The position numbers and the translations under genes were made by a program. DNA of 64,000 bases from Echinococcus granulosus (taxonomy: Eukaryota; Platyhelminthes; Cestoda; Cyclophyllidea; Taeniidae), in the NCBI RefSeq assembly GCF_000524195.1, contig NW_020170421.1, forward strand, positions 410,336 through 474,335, written 5' to 3'. Shown piece after piece: positions 1 to 12,900 of this stretch. Each line of letters begins with the position of its first letter. Position 1 is the stretch's first letter. The notes beneath the pieces were generated by a model. The model was not told the DNA's origin. It did not search any database and was given only the letters and a program-made list of their open reading frames with translations.

Positions 1-323
1 ATTTTTAGGACTTTAATATCAAAAGTGAGTCTGATTTGATCAACCATCTCAGGACGGGGCCCTAAAAATAACAAAGCCGTTAAATTGGAAATGAACTCCC
101 ATGATTAAATCTGTTGTCTTTAAATTCACTATAAAGCAAGCGTCGAGGACGCAATACACCCATATTAATGCTGTGATTTGTAAGGTTTATAACCTTTTGA
201 CTTGATTTACAACCTATACTTACGTGTCATCGACCTCATAGCAGGATAAGTTCACCGTACGGGATGATGACCCGGCATGTTTATTTAAACAAAAAAGCAT
301 ATTTCGATTGAAAGACTACCAAC

Positions 324-3300
324 CTGTGGAGCAGTCAAGGTTGTAGTAGTACAACGATCCATCCCCAGTGACGGTAAAGAGATAGGTGAGTCCTTCAAAC
401 TGTGCAATGGTGATGGAGCGGGGTAGGATTGCAATGCCTGAGGTGGGAGTCATTGTGGGCAGAGGCTCTATGCAGACTACTTCTAGGGAGGGGAGCTTGA
501 GAAGCGCAACCCCATGGCCCATCCACATTCCCACGACCACGTACTCTGGCTCTAAGTCATCGAGAGGATCCCCAGAGTTGGAGGAATCCATCGCCTCTTC
601 CTCATTATTACCGATCCTGACAGAGGGCTTGACGCTGCTCACGGGTGACTGAAAAGCCGAGGAGTAAATGGCTGCTTTTGCCGCAACCGATCTGTCGAAG
701 GGTGTGAGGTCAACGCATGCAACTTCGTGTGGGAGAGCTGCATTGCTAAAAGTGATAAGGTTTATTAGGACCGCTTCCAGCTAAGCTATTTGACCATGCA
801 AGTCTTCGGTCACCTATGATCTAATCTACATGCTGGGGCCATCGCATCTATATCATCAGTATCTCAGCCCCCATTTCGTAGTAAAACTACCTTGTGACTA
901 TTATTTCTTGTAACTTCTTCAGAGGTGACTCCTGGCTCCTGCCCTGCCGTAGATCGGAAGAGAGAAGTACGTACTTGATCCAATCAGCACAATTTATGCA
1001 ACCAGCAGCAGAGAAGTGTAGAGGTCGTCATTTCAATCTAGCGGTACTTGTGTAGTAGAGCGAATATTTGCCTTAAAGCGATTCGACAAATATCAGGTGT
1101 TTAGTTAAACCTAAGCTCCTTCACCACTTAGTTCACTAGGTGATAGTAGACAGGAGATTCGGTTGAGTAGGTAGCAGACACCACCAACAGATTCACCAAA
1201 TAAACAAGAATCGTGTTGTGGTGAAAATTCAATTTCGGACTGAGATTTCGTACTTTACAAAGCCACTATACTGAACTATTTTGGCCATCAGAAATAAATA
1301 GCTTTTTACCAAACTCAAGTGCACATTTTAATGAAGTGAATCACCTGAGGCAGTCATTAAGGACACAAACTTAAAACACTCCTTGTCCATTTAACATTTG
1401 TTGAGATATCCAGATCTGCTGCAGCTACCTTCAACTAGCTTACCTGCCCGATCCAAATCCCCTAACAGAAGGAAACTTCTCAGACTATCGATAATATGCT
1501 GTACGCGTCAATAACCACATCCTTCCTGGCCAAAAATTTCGATAGTGTTTCAAAATGCGAAATTTTGAGCCATCCGGATTTCCACCAATGTTGGAATAAA
1601 ATTGCACTTTTAAAACTGCCAGAAATATTAGAGACGGTTAAAATAAAACTCTATTGCATAAGGAAGCTAGATACCTAGTGCTAGGACTAGATATCAAAAA
1701 TTAGAAAACTTGGCAAACGAGTTTCCGTCGTTGGTTTTCGAAATGGAAATGATTTGGGATCACCGACAAAGTCAATTTGAGAGGCACTCGTTGTCTTGAC
1801 ACATTTTATAACGAATTTCGTGGATGCCTTATCAACATCATAAACCTTGAGTGAATCATGCTCATGCACGTTTCAAGTACCCTGTGTTAGAGTACAACCT
1901 TAAATGATATCATCGGAGTAGCTTATGTGTAAGCCATATCGGTTCTTTTAAAAGAACACACTTTACAATAATCTTCCTGCTTCTGTCGGTAGCACCTATT
2001 GGACAAGAAGTAGATTTACCCAATTTGAGTGAATTCCGGAGCCTCTGGCGTTCCCGTTATGCGTAGGGCAAAGAGATCTGACCCACTGGCTACCACAACG
2101 TAGTCACCATGCGAGGCAAGAGAGGAAACAGATCTATCAGTCGGTGAACGCCACTTAGCCAGGCATCCCCTACCCATGAGGCCCTGTATACCGATGAGTC
2201 GCAGACCATACGTGGTCGCCTGCAGAAGAAGAGACCTGGGATTCTGTTTGTAACCACTCGGGTAGACCACATCACAGTGAAGGGTTTGTTCTGCTAGAAT
2301 AAAACCCTCCAACGTGAGAGATGCTAAGCAATCCTCTGCTATACACGCCAGTCTGTAAGAAAAACAATCCCACTAACAGTGACTGAGGTCAAAATTACAA
2401 GCGCAATGTTAATAATACTTTAAATTATTCTTAAATATTCCACTCTAGATTACTGAATTCCACTTCCCCAAGTCACAGAAACAGGTAGTAAATTGTCTAA
2501 CATTCTTTCCTAATGAAGCACAGCAAAGTTAACGCAATCGACTGCAGTTGTGTTTTCAATTACGTTACGTTTGATGGATTTTCAACATTTGATGGTATAT
2601 AACTCAACCAAACCCCAATAAAAACCGCATGAAAAATAAATGCACTGGGTGCTATTGATGTTACTGTAGTAAAGAAAGACTTACTGAGATCGATTGATTA
2701 GTGACACGATGATGGAGTCATCATAAGTATCTGATTTGAGTTGAAAACACCAAACACCTGGCGAAGAAAATTCATGCTTTAATATTATTGAACTAGACTT
2801 CAATTTGTAAAAAAATTGACGTGGAGTGAGCAGCAAACCTTTGATATCCACCCTGTCAATAGTAGCACGCTCCTGAATGCCAATGCCATTTCTAATGACA
2901 CGCAGGCTGCCCTCCTTGTAGCAGCCGGAACAGGTGATAAGTTGGCTCTGCCCGTCGTTCTCAAAGAAGACCATATCGACAATGGGACCGATGTTTGTGA
3001 ACTCTTCAAGAATTGTAATGTAGCTGTTTTTGTCGGGATCGATTTCTGGATTCAGTTGAATCAACTGCGAATCACCCAAGTAGGAGCCGATGAAAACCAC
3101 ACCGTTGTCCAGGTAAACGATAGACTCTGGGATAGCCGTCTCCCCTGGAAAATAAGCAGTAAGGGAATAGTCTCTGCAAAAGCTCATTCTTGAGTTAATG
3201 CCAAACCTTAGCCAGAAATCTTGGAGAGGTTCTTCACTACATTACTACCGGTTAGCATGTCTAACTCACCGCGATGTAATAACAACGAAACATTAATCTG

Positions 3301-4714
3301 TGAGATGACAGTCTTCAGGCAATGCTTTGCATTAAAGGTAATTTTAAGCATGAGATTAGGTTATTGTCGATCTACCAAGAAGCTCAATGCGTATGGAGCC
3401 GATGCGTGGACTGGCGTGAGTCATGTCACGCGATGTCGACGGTATCGGTCGGATAGTTTTCTCATCCTGCGGCAAGAGGTGGACCATGTAAAGACGGCCA
3501 GCTATATCTCCCAGAAGGTAGCGTCTTGAATCCACCTTGGCATAACAGACTATACGGCTGTTCTAAAGTATTAAAAAGATCATAAAAACGTAACCTTAAA
3601 AAAACAATTTATCTCTGAGCGTTAATAAAAAAAGCATCAATTCGTACCTGGGCTTGAGGTATGTACTGAGAGATGTGAAAGGTCTCACGGGTGTGATAAC
3701 AAATAATACTGTCGCCTACTAAGATAAAACCATTATAAGGGGCAGGAACAGGGATGAGGATTTTTGAGCTGGTTTCGATGGAATCAACATTTACAGGCAC
3801 GGAGCGCAGGATTGGGTCTTTGCCAAAGATATCGTACATCTTTATGGAGGCGACCATATCATCCTCATAGATCAACGCAAAAGTGGGTGTTGCATAACCG
3901 TGTAAGAAGACCATATCCACAATTTGTGTCTCCTCAATTCTAATTAGCAAGGTAACCAAAGTAACACACAACCCACCTAACGCTTATGGACATTGCTTGT
4001 TGATCGACTTTGTTTAAAGGGTCGCGAGGCCCAGAAAGATTTGCAATTGGAATAAGCTTCAGCATCCCATAGTACATCCTGATTACAATGTATGTAGCGC
4101 CAGGGTCCACCAACGCATCGAAGCCTTGATCTAACATACGTGCAGCACTATCCTATATTACAGAAAATTAGCTCATTCATTTGTGAAGACATACAGCAAT
4201 GCTCGCCGACATGATTGTAACAAATTCGATTGAGTCGTTCTTACGTATGCATTCTATGATGGCTATGTCAGCTTTGTGAGTGAGTATGAATAAGAAATCG
4301 CGCCTCCAAAGTTTCTGACGAAAAAACAGAGCAGTGAGAACGCTGGCATTTAGTGGCACGTCATGTATCAGCTTCAGACCCTCGCTTGTAACATCATAAA
4401 GTTCCAGGTAAGAATTTTTGATGATAAGGAGATTCAGGTCATTAGGACTTGTAAAATTTCCTAAAACCATCAAAAAAAAGTTTGCATACTCATATTCCTT
4501 AAGATACGTCATGGACCTATCAACCCGTTTTACTAAATAGTTGTAATAAAAGAAAAATTGAAAGAGCCCTAACACATCTGCAAGTCACTGAGATGGACAA
4601 CATGACGCAGCAATGAGAACAGTAGGTTTTATCTTCTTACATCGTAACTATACCTGTAAGAGCTTTTGTAACGGAAGTCGAACGCTGCGTTGTCACATGG
4701 TAAAACTGCGACAT
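324..4714 (-). CDS. DDB1: DNA damage-binding protein 1 (DDB1), N-terminal half, partial at window edge
   Basis: DDB1 is the three-beta-propeller adaptor that joins CUL4-RBX1 to DCAF substrate receptors in nuclear ubiquitin ligases, including UV-damage recognition. Nine exons read on the minus strand with matching phases: 4714-4654, 4460-4195, 4152-3977, 3939-3648, 3562-3376, 3144-2839, 2757-2685, 2352-2020 and 745-324. They encode about 705 residues of a family protein of about 1,140, so BPA and much of BPB are here and the rest lies beyond base 1. Diagnostic stretches include [11 protein letters not shown] (exon 2), [13 protein letters not shown] (exon 5), [11 protein letters not shown] with [19 protein letters not shown] (exon 6) and [12 protein letters not shown] (exon 9). 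The start [10 protein letters not shown] matches the family N-terminus. Introns are as short as 37 and 42 nt; the largest is about 1.3 kb. Exon 9 has an extra acidic insertion of roughly 45-50 residues. Confidence 0.93.
746..2019 (-). other. DDB1: DDB1 intron 8, about 1.3 kb
   Basis: This is the longest DDB1 intron in the window. It sits between the exon ending in TQIG and the exon starting [10 protein letters not shown]; the flanking phases (2 nt plus 1 nt) join to a glycine codon. Short open frames inside it resemble nothing recognised, so nothing functional is called. Confidence 0.75.
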
Positions 4715-6941
4715 GATCGTACAGACGAGCAGTGCAGAATGCAAGGCTAACTGTAATAACCGGTCATTCCGTGATTGGTTATAGTGATTTAATGATAAGT
4801 CAAAATTAACCCTACCGAAGAATTTGAGTTCTTGCTATTCTTGGCCTCGTTTTAGTCGTACTTAAAAACGGTGTGCATTTGGAAAGCCCAAGACGCATAA
4901 CTTACATAGGTATCTCCAGAAAGAAAAGGGATGAACTTTACTATGTAACCATTATTTGATACAATACTTTCGTACATCTCATGCCAATTTTTACAACAAA
5001 TTACATTGAACCTCCCCATGTGTAGCCCAGTGTGCAAATCGTTTCCTGATTATCAAAAGGAGCACCCGTTTGTAAAGGCAAATTGTACTCAAATTATGCT
5101 CCTTTTTACCTTAATAATAGTGCTAAGCAGGTGAAAAGTGATTCAAAACGCCTTACAAAAATGATAGGCAAAATGCTACACGTATAGCGCACCATGTCCT
5201 CCCTGAAGACAATAGAATATATGATACTTGGGCAGATTACTTAGTTCCAGCATACAGTAGGGGTAAGGGCTATCGGCATGGCCCATAGGCCAGCCAAACC
5301 GGCAAAGGCACAATAGCCAAAACAAAGGAGGCTTTTATCAAAACTGAGGGTTGAACAACCAACATATTACAATTATGAAATGAAATGAGCTGTAGTGGCT
5401 TTCCCTACGATCACCTGTAAAACTAACTTTGACCCACATATTTAAAGCACTTAAAATCCGTGCCCTGCGCAGTTAATGAAGCTACCTATCCATTCAAGTT
5501 TACTTAGGGCTGCTGTACTACTGAATATTCGCATATTTCTGCCCCTTTATAATTGGCCGCTAATGATTACAGGTAAAGCTCGTACTTGTGGTGATTTCTG
5601 AAACCAGTTGGCGTATATTTATCTGTATAGACCTTCTAGATGGAAAGCAGTCGGTCTTTATAGACCCCGTGGCTGAGCAGATGCCATTAAACTCTGAGGG
5701 GAAAATGAAATGCCCTTCGCGAATGACTCCTGTTTTGAGAACATTTTTACAAAACCTGTGCAAAAGAAGATGTTTTCTTTAACTAAGATGATCAGTCCGA
5801 GGGTATGAAGGCTAAAATACAGAAGAGAAGTGCTGAAATTTTTGTGATCAAAGATGCACTACTCAAGGGCTGCAATTGTGTCGCGCGAGTAACGCTCTGT
5901 GATTGGTAACCGGATTAAAAGCAACCGAAATTCAAATGATCAGAGATATTTTTCAGCTTTGTAAGGGATGAGCTATAAGCATTAGTTATCTATTCAAAAC
6001 CCCTTTTACTAACCGGTGCATTCCTACACTCTGTTTGCTGGACTTTTGTTGTGTATAAAAAGGCACGTAATTAAGTCGATTAAAGGGTACTACAAATCCA
6101 ACCAAACTCACTCTCAAAACATCGACATTATAGACGTGTTTTTTGATTATTATGGCAGATATGGGGCCAGACCAAACTAAACAATAATCATGCCGGATAC
6201 GCATTCGCATTTTGTTGCCTAAATGTGTTCTTGTTTGTTAAATGCCTTCTTTTAAAGTAACCTAGTGGTTTTTTTTGTAAATTATTTGTACAATTACCCA
6301 CTAATATGATTGGTCAAGTTAGTTAGAAATTGTTGGTCAAGAGCCTCCCATGGTCATTCCCGGCAGACTCTTGATATGAGGTGCGTCTGAGGTGTAGTGA
6401 AGATTGTATTGCTTCCTGATTTCTTATCTGTTTTCCGCTGTCCATATGATAGTGGGTGATTTTTTTCGTTCAATTTTGGAGATAGGCTTGATAAACCTCC
6501 TGTTCCTCTAGCTGGTTTGCTCTTAATTTCTCTAAACCTGGACATTGTTTTGCTTTATTTCAGGTGAATTTTGTATTTATTTATGCGGGAACTATTACGA
6601 TAGGCGTATTTCTTCTTTAGGTAATATTTTTTGTCACTTATAGCTCTCCCTCGATGGGATTTGAGTAATGTCCCACTCTCCCCTTTCCCCGGAAGCTTTT
6701 GACTTAGATCAAGAACATTGGAATTCTTCTGAAAGAAAGGGATTGGTTTCGTCAATTACTTGTTCAAGTGCTGACCACAGTTCTCCCTGTAAGCTGCGTT
6801 ACCTCTTGACTCCTGGTCGACGCTATCTACTTTAAATGAATTTATGCTTCTTGAGGATGTACTTTTTGCCAGGGAAATTCGTTGGCTTTATGAATGTTGG
6901 TTTATTTGTTTATTAGTTTTCTTGTTCCTAGTGCATTCTAG
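4715..6941. promoter_or_regulatory. Shared upstream region between divergent DDB1 and NR5 genes
   Basis: About 2.2 kb lies between the DDB1 start codon (minus strand, 4714) and the first recognised exon of the NR5 receptor (plus strand). It should hold the DDB1 promoter and 5' UTR and may hold the NR5 promoter and missing 5' exon or exons. No clear TATA box, repeat or coding exon was recognised. An ATG at 6844 is in frame with the receptor but leads through a hydrophobic stretch encoded by the intron's polypyrimidine tract, so it is not accepted as the start. Confidence 0.4.
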
Positions 6942-6979
6942 TCCTGACAATGCGAAATCAGATGCATCTTGGATTTTAG

Positions 6980-9900
6980 CCTGCCCCGTTTGTGGCGACA
7001 AAGTATCTGGCTACCACTACGGCCTGCAAACCTGCGAATCGTGCAAAGGATTTTTCAAGCGAACTGTTCAAAACAAAAAGGCCTACCAGTGCACAGAAGC
7101 CGGCGTCTGTATCATTGACCGTGTCCATAGGAAGCGCTGCGCTTATTGCCGTTTCAAAAAGTGTCTTTCAGCTGGTATGCGAATAGAGGGTATGCTTTTT
7201 TGCTAGGACTGTCAAAATTTTGGCTCAGAAAATCTTTCTTTGCGTTTTGCGACCAAAAGGTCGTTTACTTAGATTGTTCTCTGCACATGAATTTTGTGGC
7301 TTTATTTTTGGTGCTGATTGTCAGCTTTTAAACAAACAACATTTGTGACTTCCAAGCTTGGCGCTAGGGATATTTTTGTTCCATTTTTGGTAAAGTGGAT
7401 GTCGTTGTTTGAATTATCGGCAAGCTATGATTCGCCCATTTTCCTCATGGTCATTTGCGTACATGCGTGCTTGCGTGAACTACGCCTCCATCTTATCCCC
7501 TTTGCTACTCCCCTTGGAATATCACCCTTGGTGGCCTCGACTAGTTGCGTTTTCAATTCTCTGACGCATCATTGTAATTCAGGAAACTACATATCTAGGA
7601 TTTTGCGCAAAATCAGTGGTCCAGACATTCCTTTTGATAAAAGTTTACTTCTCTACCGCCAGCCGTCCGCGAAGACCGAATGCGCGGCGGTAGACTGCGG
7701 CGGAGCAAATCGACTTCATCACCCCCTCCCTCCTCACCCGATCATGAGGGTAGCAGCGAGGTCGGTGCTGACGGGGAGGCGGAAAGAGTGGAGGTGGTGG
7801 AGAAATATCCTAGCGAACAGACCTCTCCCCTTGACCCTGCAACCTCTACCGCCACCACTCCCTGCCCCAACCAAGATGCTCCGACTTCCCAAAGGGCTTA
7901 CTGGAACCCCCCCACATCCTCAAACCTCTGTGGCCTTGAGTGAGTTCTATGTTTTTTCTCCATCCGGGAGCGGCAATGGCACCATTATGCTCTCTTTTGA
8001 TGTTCCACGGTCCCTGCGCATATCTTTGTTGTGTGTTTTGGGCACGAGTTGGTTTCTAATGCCAATCAAATTTCAAGCACGCACTATTTGGGTACGCCAA
8101 CTGCTTTTTTCATCCGGCGATTGGTGATTGCGCGGCTTAGCCAATTGGCAGCTGCTGCCTCTATCGCTCGCTCCCTCTCTAGTTGATGTAGGCAATGTGG
8201 GTGGGCGGATGGGTGGATGCGTGAGTGGCATATTTGATATGCCTCTATTGTTGGCACCCGCCTTGCCGCCCTCAAAAAATGCGGCTTGAGTGTCTCCTTC
8301 CTCCCGCTAAAATGTCGCTTCCTCTTGATCTCGGACTGTAGGTTATTCCCATCCCCGGTTGTCTTTTCGGTTTTTAACAAAAATAGCTGGCTTTTTCACT
8401 CCTTCTTCCAATCATGGCTCTTGTCTTCAGTTGCTTTAGTTTAAACCCCCCCCCCCTTCTATTAATGTTGTTTATTTTCTTTTTTCCAGTTCTATCAATC
8501 CTCAGGCTGTACCGAAATCGGAAAATTGGAGTACACCTAAATCTGCCTCTTCCTCTTCCACCACCATTGCCGTCGCTGCAGCACCTCCGAATGGACCTCT
8601 GCGCCCGTTCATGCCGGCAGCAGCGACGCCCAGCTCCAGTCATCATGCTCCCTACACACCTTGCTCCTCCACCTCTTCTGCCTCCATCCCTGGGCTCTAC
8701 GAGGGCCCAGCTCCAAAAAAGGAGACCGTGCCTCCGCTTGATAACGGTGCCTATCTCGCCTTAACCACCAGCGAACCACCGCCTAATACTGCACTCCTGG
8801 GCGCCTCCGGTTCTGGCAGTGGAGGCCAGACGCCTATCCCCTCGGCAGAGGAGCTTCAAGTACGTGTTTACTTCGACTAATAGAAGGGTTAACCTCTGCC
8901 TTTTGGAATGACAGATCCCACATTCTAAATATGGATTTTCCAGTACTACCCGCAAAATACCTCAGCCTCGAGCACAAGTCAGTCAGGAGGAGTGCTGTGG
9001 TCTTCTCGCAAATCGCCGACATTTCGTCTCGCCGACTACTATCGACCCACACCTTCGCAGCCACAACCGCTAAAGAGTAGTGGACGATTCGACCAGGTCG
9101 ACGCGGGGGGCTTCTACACGGTTGATAGCAGTATGGCAGCTGAGCCTGAGAATTTAGAGGAGACATTGGAAGAAATTGCCGAATTGGAGGGCGAACTCTC
9201 CTCGGACGACGAGGCCTCCATGGCTGAGGGCGCTGGTGAGCTGAGATTCAGCAATGGTATCAAGACCGCAGCTTCATCTGCCGCCACCAGCAGTGTACCA
9301 TTTGAGGGGATCAACTTTGCCCAACTCTTCTCAGCTTCGAATGCCCATTCGGAGAAGTTGATTGCCTTGGCCAAACAATTTTACCCTGTGAGTTTACAAA
9401 AAGGAACTCATGTTTTTCTCCACATTTATTCCTAGTTTTGATGTGAGGCGGTGCTGAGATGGTATGTAGTTTCCTTGCGCAATCCCATTTTAGTCTGTTT
9501 TGTCCAGCATTTGCTTGACTGGTACGGGCGCGCTACTTAAGCCTAGTTTCTACGTCGAGGTGCCCTTCCTTGACCGTTTCAATCTTCATCAGCCTTCAAA
9601 GTTCTCACGTCGTAAGGATTAGCGAATAACACTATTAGAGCGCAAACCTTGTCATTCTGCTATTTTCTCAATAGAAATTGAAGGAATATCTGATTCGAGC
9701 AAACACACAGGGCGAGATGGACCTTAATCCCGTGGAAGGTGGTTTCATGTCACCCGACAATGGAGGTGGGCCGGATGGTCTCGGTTTGGCCGCAGCAACA
9801 CCCGACAGTCCCCTCGATAACATTCTCTGCAAGCTCTCAAGTATGCTCGAGGACTGCCTCTTCCACATGGTCGATTGGGTTAACCGGACAGAGATTTTTC

Positions 9901-12900
9901 GCGTAATTCGAGTGAGTATGATTTGCAATGATTGCGCTCATATACCTCGCGCTTTTTTTGACTAAGTTGGGATTATCAAGGTGCTTTCAAATTGATGGAC
10001 TCTACCCATACGCGCGTGTGGGTTATACGTACAAAACGGGAAATGCAAATGGGGAACATAAATCGAACATGAGGCATTTCGTGTACTGGCCACTTGGGTG
10101 CACTTTCTGGCGGCAAAAATACATCCCACGGTTGTGTGTGCGCGCAAGCGCCACTAATTCTCCCCTCCACCCCTACATCTTGCTGCCCTATGATTGTGCC
10201 CATAACCATAAACCGCATACCTTAGCGCGCCCGCGCTCCGCCCATGAGTTATCGTGTGTGGATGCGCTTGTGCCTGGCCGTACGTTCCAATTCAGTCACC
10301 CACCCTATGGATCCTCTCTTTAAGTCGCAAATTTCTACTGTCAGACGTTTTCGCATCCTCTGCCTATCTGTTTCGATGCAGATGCTTCGCATTGTTTGAC
10401 GGATTTGTTGGAAGACTGTATTGTTGCCAATTTTGTGACTTGGGTAGAATGGGCTAGGCCAAAATTGGCCGCCTCTCCACATCTATGCTTGTGTACGTGT
10501 TGTGTGCTTGCCCTTCGAAATTGTCATTCGTCACACCTATGGGCCCAGGGTGTGGCCTTAAAGTGCTGAAATGGAGGGCATAACGCTGGGCGTTTTTATT
10601 GTCCATTTTTTTCTACATCCTGATAATGGCAAGGGGAGGAAGATGAAATCATTCGACCCTTTTCACAGCGCAGCTACATTACGCTTTCTTCTATTTGAGT
10701 TCTGCAGTAATGACATTTTCTATCCCTACGTGAGACTAAATTCGAAACTCTTGTTGCCCGTTCATTTATTGTAAAGCTACCTAAATCACTACTTTTCATA
10801 TTTTTTCCCTGGGTTGATTTTCTTTTTTAGTATAAAGTGATTTGGAGAATGATGTCCCATTCGGCTATGTTTCTATTTCTCGATTCATATTTCCTTTGAA
10901 CCTTAAATTGAGTCCCCTGAGAGTGATTTCAGCACTATGCTTGCCTGAAAACGCTGCTTAACTATTCGAAAACCAGTGAAACCGCCCCTTCTTTCACTTT
11001 TGCTGTTTGAAGCTATGAAGCTATCTAATCAGGTGACACTGTGCCCTACCCAAAGCTATTGAAAAGGATACTTTGTATCCAAGCCTTTATGCGTGGACAT
11101 GCTTGTGGATAGCGATGGGTTTCATAGCCCTGCTGAAGAATCCGACCAGGCATCTGCTTGAGTCCATTTCGTCTTTCTCTTCTTCATCTTCTGTATTCAT
11201 CCTACCTCTATTTTATGACTATCCTCGCTCGCTCACAAACGCGCACGCATGTTAGCTTGTATGTGTGTACACACCTGAGCTTCCTTTTAGAGTTGACGTC
11301 AGAGCATTCTGCTGCAAGCACTGCCAGCGCTGCCGCCACCGGTGGTGCTGCACAGCGCTACAGCTCGGGTGGTTATTAATGTGCGGCGGACCACTAGGCC
11401 ACGTAATTCCCCCTCTTTCGGCCGTCGCCTGACCCTGTTCGTGTCTTTTTATTGAAAGATGAACTTCAGGCGTGCACCACTAGCCAAACTGTGCTATTCC
11501 AATGGGAATTTAAATGTCGTGGAGCATTTCCATATTTTGATGCTATCGACGTCTGTTCGAAAAGTGATGGGTGGTGGGAAGTAGAGACGAAGTTGACTTT
11601 GCTTTGTCGTGTGGCTCAGGCGTGAATTGCTAGCTGGGATGGGATGCTCGCCTTCCATTTGCTCCACCTAACGTCTGGAAGCGTTATGTTACCACCGTTC
11701 GGTTAGATGCTGGCTGGTAGAAGACGCTGTATGACCGGTTTCATCTAATGAATCGCGTTTACGCTTTTCATGTACCCTCATTTGGGTGGCATTTACTTGC
11801 CAACAAATTAAGTTGACGAGACAAATGTAAAGCATTGGCTTAAATGCCAATTTTAGTCAACTCTTTAGATGCATTGGGCTCCCACTTTTTGGTGCCATCG
11901 TCTTCTGATATCGAGTTACTGTTGTGTGGTTCAGACGTCAAATATTGAAATTCTATCCACTCAAGCTACAGTTATGAGATTCAGAAGCCTTCAAGAAAAA
12001 CCGGTGAGGAACTTAGGCGCGGCACTGAAATGTCAGAACAAACTTCGCATATTTTAATGAACATCCAGACGTGTCAGATTGTTACATTTCGATGATATTA
12101 TGTCCCTCTTTCCTGCATCTGAGACTGTGGTTTTGCTCTTTTCAATATCCGTTTATCCGGTTGGAATGTGGCTATACCTGGTTCCCCCACTCATGTTATC
12201 TTGCCATGGACAAACATCGTATGCGCCTACATAAATAAATGCCTACGCATAGTTGGGCGGGTTCACCTATGTCCGCCGTCACCTTTGCCGATTTGCACGA
12301 AGAAATGACATTTGCTGAATGTTTCGGCAACAATGCGCATTGAAATTACTAACTTAAGGAAATTCTCTTCGCCATGCATGCATACATGCAGTTGCTGTGA
12401 TCCATATTTCAACCAATTGTTCGCATTTGCAATTCTAATCACCCATTTTCACTGTGTTTTGCTTTTCCTTCACCGTATCCTTTGTTCTTGTTATTTCACT
12501 GCTATGGATGAAACAAGAGGCTTCGTGAATCTTTGGTGTTACTGTTTGTTTTCAGAAAACTGCATTTAAAAAACTACCTTTTCGCAATGCCTCCAGATTA
12601 GCAAAGTCGGTTTTCATCTATTGTGAGATGTGCGTGGATACTATCACGAAAATAAACTTAAGCTGTGAACGACATTTAGACATCCATCTAAAAATATCGG
12701 TATTCGCGTTTTGGGCCTTGCAATTGTGAAACTAGGACACTCAATTTCTCAGCGTCCTCTCGTCCGAGTTGAAGTTTTATCTTTCTTTTTAGGTTGAGGA
12801 CAAAATGCAGCTTCTGTATAGTAGTTGGAGTGAGGTCATTGTGATCGAGTTCTTGCAGTGCGTAATTCTCAACCTTCGAACGGAAGATCGGGTAAATTTT

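Noticed and set aside
46..323. More DDB1 coding sequence at the left edge
   Set aside because: No family-like peptide follows exon 9 in this stretch; it reads as intron, with the next exon outside the window.
6844..6979. In-frame ATG 6844 as the start of the nuclear receptor
   Set aside because: It gives a strongly hydrophobic stretch just before the DBD, explained by the T-rich end of an intron with acceptors at 6940-6941 and 6978-6979.
7318..8127. A 269-residue open frame on the plus strand
   Set aside because: It overlaps NR5 exon 7663-7939 in another frame and contains intron sequence on both sides.
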